64,000 nucleotides of DNA from Jaenimonas drosophilae (Eukaryota > Euglenozoa > Kinetoplastea > Trypanosomatida > Trypanosomatidae), in assembly GCA_030849065.1 (NCBI GenBank), contig JASAON010001613.1:1-64000 (forward strand). The letters are read 5' to 3'. Position numbers and translations under genes: made by a program. Below are positions 9,632 through 20,099 of this stretch, piece after piece. How positions within the stretch are numbered: position 1 is the first letter of the stretch; each line of letters opens with the position of its first letter. The notes under the pieces are model-generated. The model was not told the DNA's origin and did not search any database. It worked only from the letters and a program-made list of their open reading frames with translations.

Positions 9632-11722
9632 CTACGCCGTGGATGGGTGGCTCTCCGCGACGAGCCGCTCCAGGCATCCGCGGATAAACACCTCCCGACG
9701 AGGATCGAGATTCATGGCGGTGTGAAAGTGCCGCATCGCCTGCACCGTATCGCCCATGGCCTGTAGGCATCGTGCCAGGGTGACGTAGAGCATCGCCTCC
9801 TCCGGATAGCTGCCCATCATCTCCACCAACTCCCGGTGTGCGGCTTGCAGCCGGCCCAGGCGGATGAGCACATCTGCTCGTTGATGCCGGCCCGTGAAGT
9901 TGTGCGGGTTGTGGTGCAGCGAGAAGTCGTAGAGCCGGAGTGCCTCCTCGAGCTCCTCGTGGCTCGCCCCACGCCCGTGGAGCACCGCGGCGTAGTGATT
10001 AACCACGGCAGGAAGCGGATTCAGCGCCATGGCGTGTTGGAAGAAGCGCCGCGCACCCTCGATACACTCCTGACGGCCGTAGAGCTCTCCAAGACCGGCG
10101 TAGGCGATGTACAGGCGCCGATCCATCTTGATGGCCTCGCGGAACGCCTCCTCCGCCTCCTTCTTCTCATCCATGGAGAGGTGCTCATAGCCGCGGAGGG
10201 TGTGCGCGTAGGCCAGGTGCGGCGCAATCTGCACCGCGCGCTGCAGCATAACCACCGCCTCCTTCGGCTCCTTCACCAGGCTGTACGTGTTGGCCACGAC
10301 GCACAATGTGATGGGAGAGAGCGGCATCTCCTCCACAAGACGCTGCGAGAGCGCACCGAGCACGCTCTCCGCCTTGAGCTGCCACAACGCTGTGCTGTAG
10401 AAGATGATCGCCTCCTCGTTGAGCTGCCACGGAGCCACTTCCAAAAAGGCGGCGAAGGCGGCGGCGCTCGCCGAGACATCGCCGCGATGAAAGTGCGCCA
10501 ACGCCTGGTGCAGGTGCAGCCACCCCGTAGCGCATCCTCGTCCAGCGCCACCCATCAACATAAATGTTGAGGATGATTGTGTATGATGATCTATGCCAGC
10601 CTGACCGAGAAGGGGAAGCTGCTGCATCAGCTTCAGAGCCTCGGCACAACGGTAGTTGTGCAGGAGGTGGATGATGCGGGCGTAGGGATGAAGATGGCGT
10701 AGAAGAAGACCACGACGCTCCACGGCGGAGCTCAAGCAGCCTGACGGAGATCGCCATGTACTGCTGCTGTTGTTGAAGTTGGTGATCGGTGGGCGAGGTG
10801 GTGAATCAACGACAACCGCGGAGCTCCGCGATGGCGGCGGCGTGAAGGAGCCCTCCTCCATCGCATCGCGGTGATGAACGCCGCCGCGCGGTGGCGTGGC
10901 GCTGGCGGAGGCGATGGGCGGCCGCCCACCACGCGCCGCGGCCTGCGTCGAGGCCCGGGGAGATGAAGCGGCGTAGTATTGCAGAGATGCGCCATCCACA
11001 TCGCCACCACACTTGGCGAGCTCCTCGAGGGCGGTGAAGAGGAGGGGATAATCCCGCAGCGCATCGCGGAGCAACTGCGGCGGTGAATCAAGATGCTGCG
11101 CCGCATCGCACTTGGCGAGCCAAACACGCACGCCCGCCATTCGTTCGGCGGAGATGAAGAAGGCTCCACATCCATCCACCTCCTTCACGGCGCTGGTGGT
11201 GTGGTGATCGGCGTTGATGCGGGCGGTGATGCGGAGGAGCTCCGTCAGCACCTTGGATCCCTCCCCAAACCGCTGCGTGTGGTAGCAACAGATGCCGAAG
11301 ACGTACTGGCACATCCATCGCGCCTCCAGATCAACGGGCTGGCGGCTGAGGATGGGCTGCCCATCGTCACCGCGTCGGAGTGAGGAGCGGCTGGCGAGAG
11401 GAATCGAGGAGCCGCTCGCCCAGGCCGTGGCCGACGAGGGTGGCATCGGCCCCGCACTGCTCGGCCGGCTGACGTGCGGTTCAAAGAAGGGGTAGTGGGC
11501 CTGCAACAGTCGCAGCGCTGTGGGGCGATCGTGGTTGTGAATGTGTGCGTCGGCGAGGATAAACAAGTTGGCGTAGTCGGACTGGAGATCGAAGAGCCTC
11601 TCGGCGTAGAAGATGGCGTTGTCATGGATGTGCAGCGACTGGCTCTCCTTCACGGCCTCCTTGAGGGCCTGTTGGAGGTCTGCGGCAGTGAGGGAGGAGG
11701 AGGGCTGAGTGGTGCCAGACAT
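9632..11722 (-). CDS. CDC27: Anaphase-promoting complex subunit 3 (CDC27), TPR protein
   Basis: A 696-residue tetratricopeptide protein. Its N-terminus (residues about 8-75, including NAIFYAERLFDLQSDYANLF) matches the CDC27/APC3 start, where a helical pair containing AVFLAERLY precedes the first TPRs. A low-complexity Ser/Pro/Arg insert (about 235-325) separates this from a C-terminal array of about eight TPRs (about 350-690). The last repeats follow the CDC27 order, ending in an LALMNFSWAMDLDPK-type repeat (here QAMRHFHTAMNLDPR). APC3 binds the Ile-Arg tail of activators and of APC10 in the ubiquitin ligase that triggers anaphase. APC6 and APC8 are related TPR subunits and less likely. Its neighbour is condensin SMC2, but adjacency means little in a polycistronic unit. 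Confidence 0.8.
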   Translation of the reverse strand: MSGTTQPSSSLTAADLQQALKEAVKESQSLHIHDNAIFYAERLFDLQSDYANLFILADAHIHNHDRPTALRLLQAHYPFFEPHVSRPSSAGPMPPSSATAWASGSSIPLASRSSLRRGDDGQPILSRQPVDLEARWMCQYVFGICCYHTQRFGEGSKVLTELLRITARINADHHTTSAVKEVDGCGAFFISAERMAGVRVWLAKCDAAQHLDSPPQLLRDALRDYPLLFTALEELAKCGGDVDGASLQYYAASSPRASTQAAARGGRPPIASASATPPRGGVHHRDAMEEGSFTPPPSRSSAVVVDSPPRPPITNFNNSSSTWRSPSGCLSSAVERRGLLLRHLHPYARIIHLLHNYRCAEALKLMQQLPLLGQAGIDHHTQSSSTFMLMGGAGRGCATGWLHLHQALAHFHRGDVSASAAAFAAFLEVAPWQLNEEAIIFYSTALWQLKAESVLGALSQRLVEEMPLSPITLCVVANTYSLVKEPKEAVVMLQRAVQIAPHLAYAHTLRGYEHLSMDEKKEAEEAFREAIKMDRRLYIAYAGLGELYGRQECIEGARRFFQHAMALNPLPAVVNHYAAVLHGRGASHEELEEALRLYDFSLHHNPHNFTGRHQRADVLIRLGRLQAAHRELVEMMGSYPEEAMLYVTLARCLQAMGDTVQAMRHFHTAMNLDPRREVFIRGCLERLVAESHPSTA

Positions 11723-12139
11723 GGTGCCGCCACAACAAAAAATGCAACAATAACTAAATGATGAAGAAAATGTGTGTGCGTGGATCTAGAATGAATGAGA
11801 GTGTTGTGGTGCGGATTGTTCCGCAGGCTTCGATATCTGTGTGTACGACGCTGACAACAAAGACACAAGATGAAGATGAAGATGAAGAGGAGGTGAAGCA
11901 TTCGCGCTCATCACGTGCTGCTCTCCTAGAAGAGTTGTTGTGCCAACTGATGCTTGCATCGATGAAGAATGCATGAATGATGAGAATCGTGATGGAGGCC
12001 CTCCGCACATGGCCATCTAACTTAGGTGAATGAAACACAACAACCACACCACCAACAACACATCTAATACCAAATGGATGGAGCTCCACTGGCTGCATCA
12101 TCTATGCGCCTTCCCATGACTCCGCCAATCAGCCTCTTC
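11723..12139. other. Intergenic region
   Basis: About 420 bases. The plus strand carries a GA-rich stretch (about 11868-11895) that is CT-rich on the minus strand and could serve as the splice tract for CDC27. No gene or structured RNA recognised. Confidence 0.55.
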
Positions 12140-15100
12140 TCATGAGGCCGCGACGGGGAGGTCGGCTCTACAATTCTGCGATCGTCGTGCCTGCCGCGGT
12201 GGTGGCCCACCATCCGCTGCCCCACTCTCGTTGTTCTTGTGCTCGATGCGGTATATCTCCGAGTAGCCTTGAGTGTTTCGGACGTGAAAGAGCACGTTGG
12301 CGTTGTTGAACATGCCATCCTTGAGTGAGACGAGCAGGAACTGCGAGTTGGGGAAGTACTGCCGCAACATCTGGCCAATGTTCTGCGTGTGGCTCGGGTC
12401 CAGCGCGGCGTCCACCTCATCTAAAATGTAAATGGGGGCCGGACGCACACGCAGCATGGCCAATATGAGGCAGAGCGCCAACAAACTACGCTGACCTCCA
12501 CTCAGCTCCGTCAGCGACTCCTTGGGCTTGCCGTTGAAGAGCACACGCACACCGAGGCCGGATAGATGCCCCGCTTCATCCCGCTCCTCGAGCAGCTCCG
12601 CCGTCGCGCCGGGGAGGCAAGTGGCGAAGAGCTTGCCAAAAATGGTGCTCACCACGCCCACCATGCGGTCCAGCGCGGCCCACTTCTTTGCCTCGATGCC
12701 CGTGATACACGTTTGTATAGCCTCCTTATCCTCCCCGAGCGTGGCACGTTGCTGCACGAGCTCCTCATACTCCCGCCGACGGTCTTCGTAGAGAATCGTC
12801 GCCTTCTTGTTCATGCGTCGAGACATGATGGCCGTCTGTGCCTCCACCTCGTGCAGCTCTCGCAGGGTGGTGGCGGTGCGCTCAACATCATCAAAGTAGT
12901 AGGGGCCGTCCACCTTGCCGAGGCACTCACGCTCCTGCAGCAGCCACGCATGCTTTGACTCATCCTCCTTCTCGCGACGACGGAGCTCCTCCACCTGCCG
13001 CAGCTGATCCTTCAACTCCACTTCTGAATTCTTCACGAGGTTGTCCAGGGCCATGCGCTTCTCGGCGTAGCGCGTGAGCTCCTCCTGCGCCTCCTCAATC
13101 TCGTGCTCAATCTGCTGCAGGCGCTGGAGGAGTTGGCGGTGTTGGTGCTGCGCATCCTTCACCTTGTGTTGGGCTTCAGCCACAGCAGCCGTGGCGCGCT
13201 GCACCTCCGCCTGCTGCTCCGCCAGCTCCTCCTCAGCCTCTGTGGTTTTGGCGGCGAGGTCGGAGGCCTGCTGCTCTGTGTCGGCCTCGAGACGCTCATA
13301 CTCGGCGAGGCCCTTCTCCTCATCCAACTGAAGCTGCGCCAGGCTCTTCTCGGCGGCGGAGAGCTGCGCTTCGAGATCGTGGCGTACCTTTTTAGGATCA
13401 ACCGCCGCCTCCGCCTCCACTTCCGCCTTGCGCGCAGTCAGCCGCTCCATCTCCCGCTCCACCTCCTCCAGCGACGCACGCTCCAGCCGCAGTGGCTCCT
13501 CAATCTCCTGCACCGCTTGCCTCCCCTTGGCACTCAGCACCTCAACCTGCTGCTGCACAACCTCCTGTCGCTCCTCTGCGGTGCGGAAGGCATCAATAAC
13601 AGATTGTTGGCGATGGAGCTCCGCGCGGAGTTGCTGATATTCCGCCTCGAGCTCGGCGTTCTTGCGCTGCATCTCGACCAGTGGTGCCTTGCGCTGCTTG
13701 AAAGCACGGAGCTCGGTGAAGATGTTGCGGAGTTGGTGGTTGGATCCACCAGTGATGAGCCCATTGGGCTCCGCCACCTCCCCCTCGAGCGACACCGCCT
13801 TGGCCTTGACGGTGCCGTTGTAGGCGAGCTCCTGCGCGAGGGCGAGGGAGCTGCAGACGAAGAAGTTGCCGAAGACGTTGTCGGCCAACCCACGAAGCCG
13901 CTCATCGTGCACCTCGACGAGATCCTTGGCCAACACCGCGAAGCCCCCGCTCTCTTCTGCGAGGCGGGTGGCAGCGGCGACGGTGTTGGGGTGCATGCGC
14001 CGCCCCGCCTGCAGCTTATTGAGGGCGATGAAGGCCGTGCGCTGGCGGAGTCCGTGGCGGATGATCTCATCCGCCACCTCATCGCTCTCCACCACCACGC
14101 GCATTACCTGCGTCTGGGCCCCAACCATGAGCGCCATCGAATACTTCTCTTCGAGTGGCGTGAGGAGCTCACCTACACGGCCGAGAATCCTCTCCGACGT
14201 CCGTGGCGCGCAGCTACGCCGATCAAACTCAACCTCAAAGTTGTTGGCGCCTTGCTGCTGATGAAAGGCCTCGAAGGCGCGAAGGTAGGCCACCTTGCCG
14301 TCGGCCATGGCCTGCTCCAGCTGCGCGAGCTTCTCCTCCTTTACAGCGAGCGGGGCGTAGCGCTGTTTCGCCACATCCAACGCATCGGTGGCCTGCTGCA
14401 GCGACTGCTTGAGCTGCTGAAGCTGGCCTACATCCTGCGCGCGGTGGCGCTGGACCTCCTGGAGCTTCGTCGAGAGCTCTTCAATGAGCTCACGGCTGCG
14501 TTTGATGGAGGCGGCGTGCTGAATGAGCTGGAGCTCCAGCTGCGTGCGCTCTGCATCGAGGGAGAGGCCAGAGGCCCCAGCTCGGACCCCCGACTTCACG
14601 AGTGAGAGAGCCTGCTTTAGCCCACCAACCTTGGTCTTGTGTTCCTGGATTGACTCCACCAGCACATTGTGTGCCTCCCGACGGCGCCGGAAGGCCTCTT
14701 GGCTCTTGGCCTGCGCCTGCTCCTCCTTCTTGAGGGCCAACAGGCGATCAGAGATCTGCTTGACGCTTTGTTGTGCGGCATCGAGACCATTCTGGTGGCG
14801 CCCGAGGAGCTTCTTCACCTCCTCTTCTTCACTTTGCAGTGCATTCACCGCCTCACTGGGCTCAGTCAGGCTCTCCTGCAGGCGCATGAGCTGCTTGGTT
14901 GATTCATCCTCCATCTGTGGCAGCTGGCGCAGTTCCTCCTTGGCAGAGGCTACCCGTTGTTGGCGTTGGCTCAGCACCGTCTCCCGCTCGCGGAGCGTCG
15001 CGGTGCGCTGATGGTACTCAAAGGCGATACGGAATTGCTGTTTGGCCTCGATTCCTTCCCGCAGGCTGAGGAAGCGCGTGTACTCCTCCTGGTCGGCTTT

Positions 15101-15736
15101 CATGGCCTCTAACATGGGCTGAATCTGCTGCTCAATGTTGGCGTCAATGTCCTGCATCTTCTTCTCCTTGTTGCGGATGAGGGCCTCGGCCGTTCGGCGT
15201 CGATGATCAAAGGCCTTGGTACCAACCGCCTCCTCCACGAGGCTGAGGATCTCCTGTGGTCGCATGCCAATTAGCTTATGTACCGTACCCTGGAGCACCA
15301 TGAAGTGTGGGTTGTCCACGTTCAAGCTGATGCTCTCAAAGAAGCGCTTCACCTTGCTCTGCATGGACACGGTGCTGTTGAAGAAGAACTGCTGCTTGCC
15401 GCCCAGCTTGATCTGGCGGCCAATGGTGATGGTGGGATAGTCCTCGCAACTATATCCAGGAGGGGCGGTGGCAGGATCGTCGTTGATGAACTCAATCGTC
15501 ACCCGTGCGGCGTGAACGCCCGTGGTTCCGGCGCGAAAGATGAGCTCCCGTGGGTCCTCTGCACGCACCTTCTTGAGGTTGGTGATGCCCATGACGAAGC
15601 AAATCGCGTCAAAGACATTCGACTTGCCGCTGCCGTTGAGGCCTGTGATGGCGTTGAAGTGAGGGCTGAGATCGGCCAGCTCCTTGCGATGGGCGTAGGA
15701 CTTAAAGCCGTCAATGACGATGCTCTTCACGCGCAT
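12140..15736 (-). CDS. SMC2: Condensin ATPase subunit SMC2
   Basis: A 1198-residue SMC protein, the usual length. Walker A GLNGSGKS lies at residues 32-39. The Q-loop region has the SMC2-type phrase SLNVDNPHFMVLQG. Coiled coils flank a hinge at about 510-680. The C-terminal head has the signature LSGGQRS (1078-1084) and Walker B with catalytic Glu (YILDEVD, 1104-1109). The start (VKSIVIDGFKSYAHR) and the NPHF motif identify SMC2 rather than SMC1, 3 or 4. It pairs with SMC4 in condensin to compact and disentangle chromosomes in mitosis. The ATG at 15736 gives exactly the family N-terminus. The last 30 or so residues are a basic tail not shared with the family. Confidence 0.96.
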   Translation of the reverse strand: MRVKSIVIDGFKSYAHRKELADLSPHFNAITGLNGSGKSNVFDAICFVMGITNLKKVRAEDPRELIFRAGTTGVHAARVTIEFINDDPATAPPGYSCEDYPTITIGRQIKLGGKQQFFFNSTVSMQSKVKRFFESISLNVDNPHFMVLQGTVHKLIGMRPQEILSLVEEAVGTKAFDHRRRTAEALIRNKEKKMQDIDANIEQQIQPMLEAMKADQEEYTRFLSLREGIEAKQQFRIAFEYHQRTATLRERETVLSQRQQRVASAKEELRQLPQMEDESTKQLMRLQESLTEPSEAVNALQSEEEEVKKLLGRHQNGLDAAQQSVKQISDRLLALKKEEQAQAKSQEAFRRRREAHNVLVESIQEHKTKVGGLKQALSLVKSGVRAGASGLSLDAERTQLELQLIQHAASIKRSRELIEELSTKLQEVQRHRAQDVGQLQQLKQSLQQATDALDVAKQRYAPLAVKEEKLAQLEQAMADGKVAYLRAFEAFHQQQGANNFEVEFDRRSCAPRTSERILGRVGELLTPLEEKYSMALMVGAQTQVMRVVVESDEVADEIIRHGLRQRTAFIALNKLQAGRRMHPNTVAAATRLAEESGGFAVLAKDLVEVHDERLRGLADNVFGNFFVCSSLALAQELAYNGTVKAKAVSLEGEVAEPNGLITGGSNHQLRNIFTELRAFKQRKAPLVEMQRKNAELEAEYQQLRAELHRQQSVIDAFRTAEERQEVVQQQVEVLSAKGRQAVQEIEEPLRLERASLEEVEREMERLTARKAEVEAEAAVDPKKVRHDLEAQLSAAEKSLAQLQLDEEKGLAEYERLEADTEQQASDLAAKTTEAEEELAEQQAEVQRATAAVAEAQHKVKDAQHQHRQLLQRLQQIEHEIEEAQEELTRYAEKRMALDNLVKNSEVELKDQLRQVEELRRREKEDESKHAWLLQERECLGKVDGPYYFDDVERTATTLRELHEVEAQTAIMSRRMNKKATILYEDRRREYEELVQQRATLGEDKEAIQTCITGIEAKKWAALDRMVGVVSTIFGKLFATCLPGATAELLEERDEAGHLSGLGVRVLFNGKPKESLTELSGGQRSLLALCLILAMLRVRPAPIYILDEVDAALDPSHTQNIGQMLRQYFPNSQFLLVSLKDGMFNNANVLFHVRNTQGYSEIYRIEHKNNESGAADGGPPPRQARRSQNCRADLPVAAS

Positions 15737-15910
15737 GGCGACGTGGGAGGGCCTGGCGTGTGGTGGGGGATAAATAGGGGTGTTGAATGGATTCCGCTAC
15801 GACACAGACCTGTTGAAGCAAGAAGATGATGATGAAAAAAAAATGAGCACGTGAAGTACATATATGGGTGAGGGCAGACGAGGTACAGATCAGCAAGCCA
15901 CAACGGATGA

Positions 15911-16072
15911 CTACCAGTGATGTGGTCGAAGCTCATACTGGTGTGTGTTGAGACATTGAAACGTGAGGTGAAGGCGGCGATGCAGAATCAACATTGGAAA
16001 GAAGAGCAAAGACACAACGCAGGCGACGTGCAAGAACGGTACTCGATAGACCTGGCTAGGGCGTAGCTCCAT
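15911..16072 (-). CDS. Possible 53-residue single-pass membrane protein
   Basis: A short open frame in the gap between the MORN kinase and SMC2. It would encode a basic N-terminus (MELRPSQVYR), one hydrophobic helix at about residues 12-30 (LHVACVVSLLFFPMLIL), and a His/Arg-rich tail. About 60 bases upstream of its ATG the minus strand has a (CATT)n pyrimidine-rich run, then CAG, a plausible trans-splice acceptor. I recognise no family. It may instead be part of the UTR of a neighbour. Confidence 0.3.
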   Translation of the reverse strand: MELRPSQVYRVPFLHVACVVSLLFFPMLILHRRLHLTFQCLNTHQYELRPHHW

Positions 16073-16134
16073 CCTTCTCGTCGCCTCTGTGTCCCAACCA
16101 GCGACCTGCAGTTGACTGATCTGTGCGTGAGTGA

Positions 16135-16164
16135 TGAATGAATGAACGAATGAATGAATGAATG
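16135..16164 (+). repeat. (GAAT)n tetranucleotide repeat
   Basis: About seven copies of GAAT with one GAAC variant. On the transcribed minus strand this reads (CATT)n, is pyrimidine-rich and is followed by CAG, so it may double as a splice tract for the small frame at 15911-16072. Confidence 0.85.
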
Positions 16165-16290
16165 TGGTGGACGTTGTGCCAGATGATGTCCTCCACTTCT
16201 GCCAAATCCTCACTCTTCTTTCATGTACCAGCCGCCAACCAATGATGGAGGGGGGGGGGGATGGAGAGGGGGAGAGATTAGCGATCATTG

Positions 16291-18627
16291 TTAGTGGCAG
16301 CATGCCAGGAATGGGTGCTCGAGCAGCTCGGCGGCGGTGGGGCGTTTGCTAGGATCGCGCTCAAAGCACCTCTCCAGCAGATGCTGAAGGTCCGGATCCA
16401 AGTTCCGTGGAATCTCCGTCGGGAGACCTGTCGCGTGGGCGATCTTGTACACGGCGGACCACATGGAATTGCTCTCCGGCCACGGTGGCTTCCCCGTGAG
16501 CATCTCCACAAAGGTGCAGCCCAGAGACCAAATGTCGCTCTTCACCCCGTAGCCCCCATCCTCCCCGCGGATAACCTCAGGGGCCATCCAGTAGGGCGTC
16601 CCGACCATGGTGGAGCAGCCGTGGGTTGCGCTGCAGACGTCGTCAATGACTTTGCTGCAGCCAAAATCGGCCAACTTGACGATGCCATCGTGGGTGACGA
16701 GGACGTTGTCGCCCTTGATGTCGCGGTGGACGATACCCGCGTCGTGGAGGTACCTCACCCCACATACCATTTGATAGGCCCACTGACGCATGGTGGGCAG
16801 GGGAATCGTCTGGAACTTGTGGACGAACTGGTTGAGTGAGCCGCCGCTGACGTACTCCATGAAGATATTCACGGTGTTCAGCTCGCGATCTTCGAGGCTA
16901 CCGTAGTAGTGGACGATGTTGGGGTGATGGAGACGCTTCATAAGGGTGATCTCATTCTTTAGCTTGTCCAGCTCTTCACGACTGGAGAGTGAGCCCAGCT
17001 CAATCACCTTGCAGCAGACGGTGCGGCCACTCACGAGGAGAGCCTCGTAGACCGCCCCAAAGCTTCCTTTACCAACGATGCGCAGCTGCCTCCATCCCTC
17101 GAGGTCCTTGTCGCGGAGCTCCACGTACTTGGTGGAACCCCCATTGGAGGTGGAGGGAGACTCCTCCTGCTGACGAAGCGGATGGGGCACGGGGGCTGGT
17201 TGGGCGGGGGTCAGAGTAGAGGTCGCCCCGCGGAGCGAGCCCACCCGTGGGCTGTTCTCGCCCGAGCTACGTGCTGATTGCGAGGAGATGGGGGGCGCCC
17301 CACTCGAATAGGGGCCAGATTGGCGCAGGTGGCGCAGTGGGTCTCCGTGGCTTCCTTGGCTGCTGTTGGCGACGCGGGAGCTGATACCCGACGTGTGGCC
17401 CTCCGTGGATGAGGTACTCACCGCAGCCCCATCCCGGGAGATCAGCTGCAGTCGTTGCGGGTCCATGGGATGCATCGCGGCCCGCATAAGGGCCTCGGAG
17501 TCCTCCACGAGGCTCTCCTCAGCTATCGTTGCCGCGTGATGCTGCACTGCCACGGGCTCACCACACTCGAAGGAGCCCGCAATCCACGATCCATCCGGCA
17601 GGCTTTCCCAGCCCTGTCCATGCATCTGGCCGTCTACGAAGCTCCCAACGTACTTGGTTCCATCCGCCCAGAGATAGGTTCCTTGGCCATTGGGCTTGCC
17701 TCGTGCAAAGGCTCCATCATAGACATCACCTTGAGCCGTCCGCTCGACCCCACGGCCCTCCTTGTCGTTCCGCACAAACTGGCCCTCGTAGACAAGGCCC
17801 AAAGCTGGCTCACGAAGGCAACCATGTCCATGCCGCATCCCAGCGAGCCACTCACCATCGTAGACGTTGCCGCCCACATAGTTCATCGTCCCACGGCCCT
17901 GGCGCACATCGTCACGCCACTGGCCCACGTAAACACCGTTGCTATCTCGCATCTCACCCACGCCGTGGATGCGGTCGTCCACATAATCCCCGCGGTAGAG
18001 ATCCCCATCCGCCCACTGATAGCATCCCTGCCCATGCATCGTGTCCTGCCTCCACTCACCCTCGTAGGTGTCTCCGGAGTCCCACTGTACACGACCGTAG
18101 CCCGTCATGGCCCCGTCCACACTGAGGGTGCCCGCATAGCGCCAGCCATCGTTCTCCACCCGTTGCAGCCCCGGAAGAATCTGAGTACCACCAAAACTAA
18201 ACGCCAGAGCGGATGCTGATCCACCCTCCGACGAGGAACGGGAGAGATAAGTGGCGGCGACGTCGTTGGGAATTGCATGCCGCACAAAGAAGCGGGCAAG
18301 ATTATCCTCGAGGCTTGTTCCGTTATAGACGAACGGGGAGGGCTTCAGAGAAGATTCATCCACGCCAACACTTCCTGCTGTACCACGATGAGAGGTTGCG
18401 GAAGATGCGAAAAGGGCTGACCCTTCACGGGCAGGCGACTTATTGTGGCTCGTATCAAAGTTAAGAGAGGAAGGGCTGCGCCACGAGGCGATCCCCGCAG
18501 CTCCGTTGCTCTCCGACTGAGGGAGATCTATGCCTTCCGCGCGTGGTGTTGGGTTCGTCGTGGGCTGATCCACCGTGGAAAAGGAGACAGCCTCCAGCAC
18601 CACCTCACGGTGATGGGCACCTAACAT
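16291..18627 (-). CDS. MORN-repeat protein kinase, STE11/MAP3K-like
   Basis: A 778-residue protein with two modules. Residues about 160-358 hold eight or nine MORN repeats (G-x-Y-x-G-x-W/F pattern, for example YEGEW, YVGQW, YDGEW). A Ser-rich linker leads to a kinase domain at 512-775. The kinase appears active: glycine loop GKGSFG, Lys540, HRDIKGDN (634-641), DFG (Asp654), GTPYWMAPE and a C-lobe Arg. The RDIKGDN and GTPYWMAPEV phrases point to the STE group, MAP3K-like. MORN repeats bind membranes or the cytoskeleton, so they may localise the kinase. The start is the first ATG after a strong T-rich tract and AG at about 18669-18690. A MORN-MAP3K fusion is not something I know as standard. 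Confidence 0.88.
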   Translation of the reverse strand: MLGAHHREVVLEAVSFSTVDQPTTNPTPRAEGIDLPQSESNGAAGIASWRSPSSLNFDTSHNKSPAREGSALFASSATSHRGTAGSVGVDESSLKPSPFVYNGTSLEDNLARFFVRHAIPNDVAATYLSRSSSEGGSASALAFSFGGTQILPGLQRVENDGWRYAGTLSVDGAMTGYGRVQWDSGDTYEGEWRQDTMHGQGCYQWADGDLYRGDYVDDRIHGVGEMRDSNGVYVGQWRDDVRQGRGTMNYVGGNVYDGEWLAGMRHGHGCLREPALGLVYEGQFVRNDKEGRGVERTAQGDVYDGAFARGKPNGQGTYLWADGTKYVGSFVDGQMHGQGWESLPDGSWIAGSFECGEPVAVQHHAATIAEESLVEDSEALMRAAMHPMDPQRLQLISRDGAAVSTSSTEGHTSGISSRVANSSQGSHGDPLRHLRQSGPYSSGAPPISSQSARSSGENSPRVGSLRGATSTLTPAQPAPVPHPLRQQEESPSTSNGGSTKYVELRDKDLEGWRQLRIVGKGSFGAVYEALLVSGRTVCCKVIELGSLSSREELDKLKNEITLMKRLHHPNIVHYYGSLEDRELNTVNIFMEYVSGGSLNQFVHKFQTIPLPTMRQWAYQMVCGVRYLHDAGIVHRDIKGDNVLVTHDGIVKLADFGCSKVIDDVCSATHGCSTMVGTPYWMAPEVIRGEDGGYGVKSDIWSLGCTFVEMLTGKPPWPESNSMWSAVYKIAHATGLPTEIPRNLDPDLQHLLERCFERDPSKRPTAAELLEHPFLACCH

Positions 18628-20099
18628 GACCACACTGCTATACAAGATGCAAAGATGGCGTCAACGTGCTCCGATTAAAAGAAAAAAAAAGTCTTGTCTT
18701 GAGAACACTCCCTGGCTATCCAACCGCTCGCTTTCTCGCTTAGGGGGTGGTGGGTTGAGGGGGGGATGGGACTCGCACTCAGCCACTACTCAGCGGGTGC
18801 CACACACGCACTTCCCCTTTGCCACTCCCCTCCAACGGTGATGGATGGTGGATGTTGCGCGTGAGAAGAAGGGAGAAGGAAATTGGCACCCCAAACGTTC
18901 CTGTACACACGAACGGCGCGCTTCGAACGATAGCTTACTTCACCTACGACGAAGAAGGGAGATAGGGAGAGAGGCACGTGCGTAGTACTTTGAAACAGGG
19001 TGAGACTGCTCCCACACTTTCGTTTGGCTCCCACTCCCTCTCCAGGGGAGGTCGCCACTGAGATTGTACCTCAGAGTGATAAACTGAGCGACAGAAAGAC
19101 GGAATTGTGGTACCACGTGAAGAAACGCCGTGGTGGCGGCGTCCACACGCACACCTTTTCAATGTATAGTTCGAAACCTCACTGCTGGCTTCCTTCTTTT
19201 CTTCCTTGTTTCCGTTGATCTCATTAAAAATGTGTGTGTCCATATTGGCATGATGTGTGTGTGTGCGACATCGCTCATCCTCATGCTGGCATGTCCGTTG
19301 TGAGCTGGCAGAGCATCACACATCATCAAGCCTTCCTCTACACTGAACACACGCGATGTCGGTCATCCTCTCTCCTGGGGTTGCCCATGATGGAAATTAA
19401 GGGGGAACTCGAACCAAGAAAAACGAAAATAGATGAGTGGCGTCCAAAAAGCACAAAAGAATGCGACCACCCAGCCGGTGGCGCCAAGATATGCGCATGC
19501 GCATCCCTCCCCCCTCTCCTCCCTTGAAGCAAGTAGGCAGGACTCCACGGGCTGCGCGGAGTGGGAGAAGGTTTAGTGGCATACGCAGTTCAAAGTTCTA
19601 CGATACTGCGTCCGAAATGGAGGCCAATGAACAGAAGGAAGCAAGAACAATCCGACCCACACACAAACACACACGCACACATGCGCCAACACTGCACAAA
19701 CATGACTACTTTCCTGAAGCACGTAGTTGTACTTCAAGAGAAATGTAGTTGCGGGCGTACAGTGTGGAGAAGTAGGCATCCCACAAGTGCTTATCACACA
19801 CATGACTGCACTTGAGGAGCGGTGAGCACGTGGTACGATGAAGAGAGCCTGCTCCCATTCTTCGTCACACCCAAGCTTTCCGCGCCACCCCGTCCATCTC
19901 TGTGTACCTGTGTGTATGTGTGTGCGCTCCATGTCGAGCCCCAATCTGTTGGTACAGGAAAAACAAAAGCAACTTCACGAACACACTCAGTATGGCGGCC
20001 ATCCTCTCCCAAGTAAAGCTCCATGAGCGGACTGACTCACACTGCAGCGCTTCGGGCAACGAGAGGGGAAGACGACACCGTGCGGGCCTGGAACCTGCT
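18628..20099. other. Long intergenic region
   Basis: About 1.47 kb with no convincing gene on either strand. It holds the acceptor for the MORN kinase at its low end and (GT)/(CA) runs near 19240-19262, 19660-19682 and 19908-19924. The rest would be the 3' UTR of the SAXO-like gene. I found no tRNA-like or other structured element by eye. Confidence 0.55.
18669..18690 (-). promoter_or_regulatory. Predicted trans-splice acceptor for the MORN kinase
   Basis: A T-rich tract on the minus strand (forward A-rich, 18676-18690) is followed by AG at 18670-18669, about 42 bases upstream of the ATG at 18627. Confidence 0.55.

Noticed and set aside
13103..14605. A 500-codon open frame on the plus strand opposite SMC2
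   Set aside because: It is the antisense of a strongly conserved gene; Leu/Arg-rich translation reflects the codon use of the real gene.
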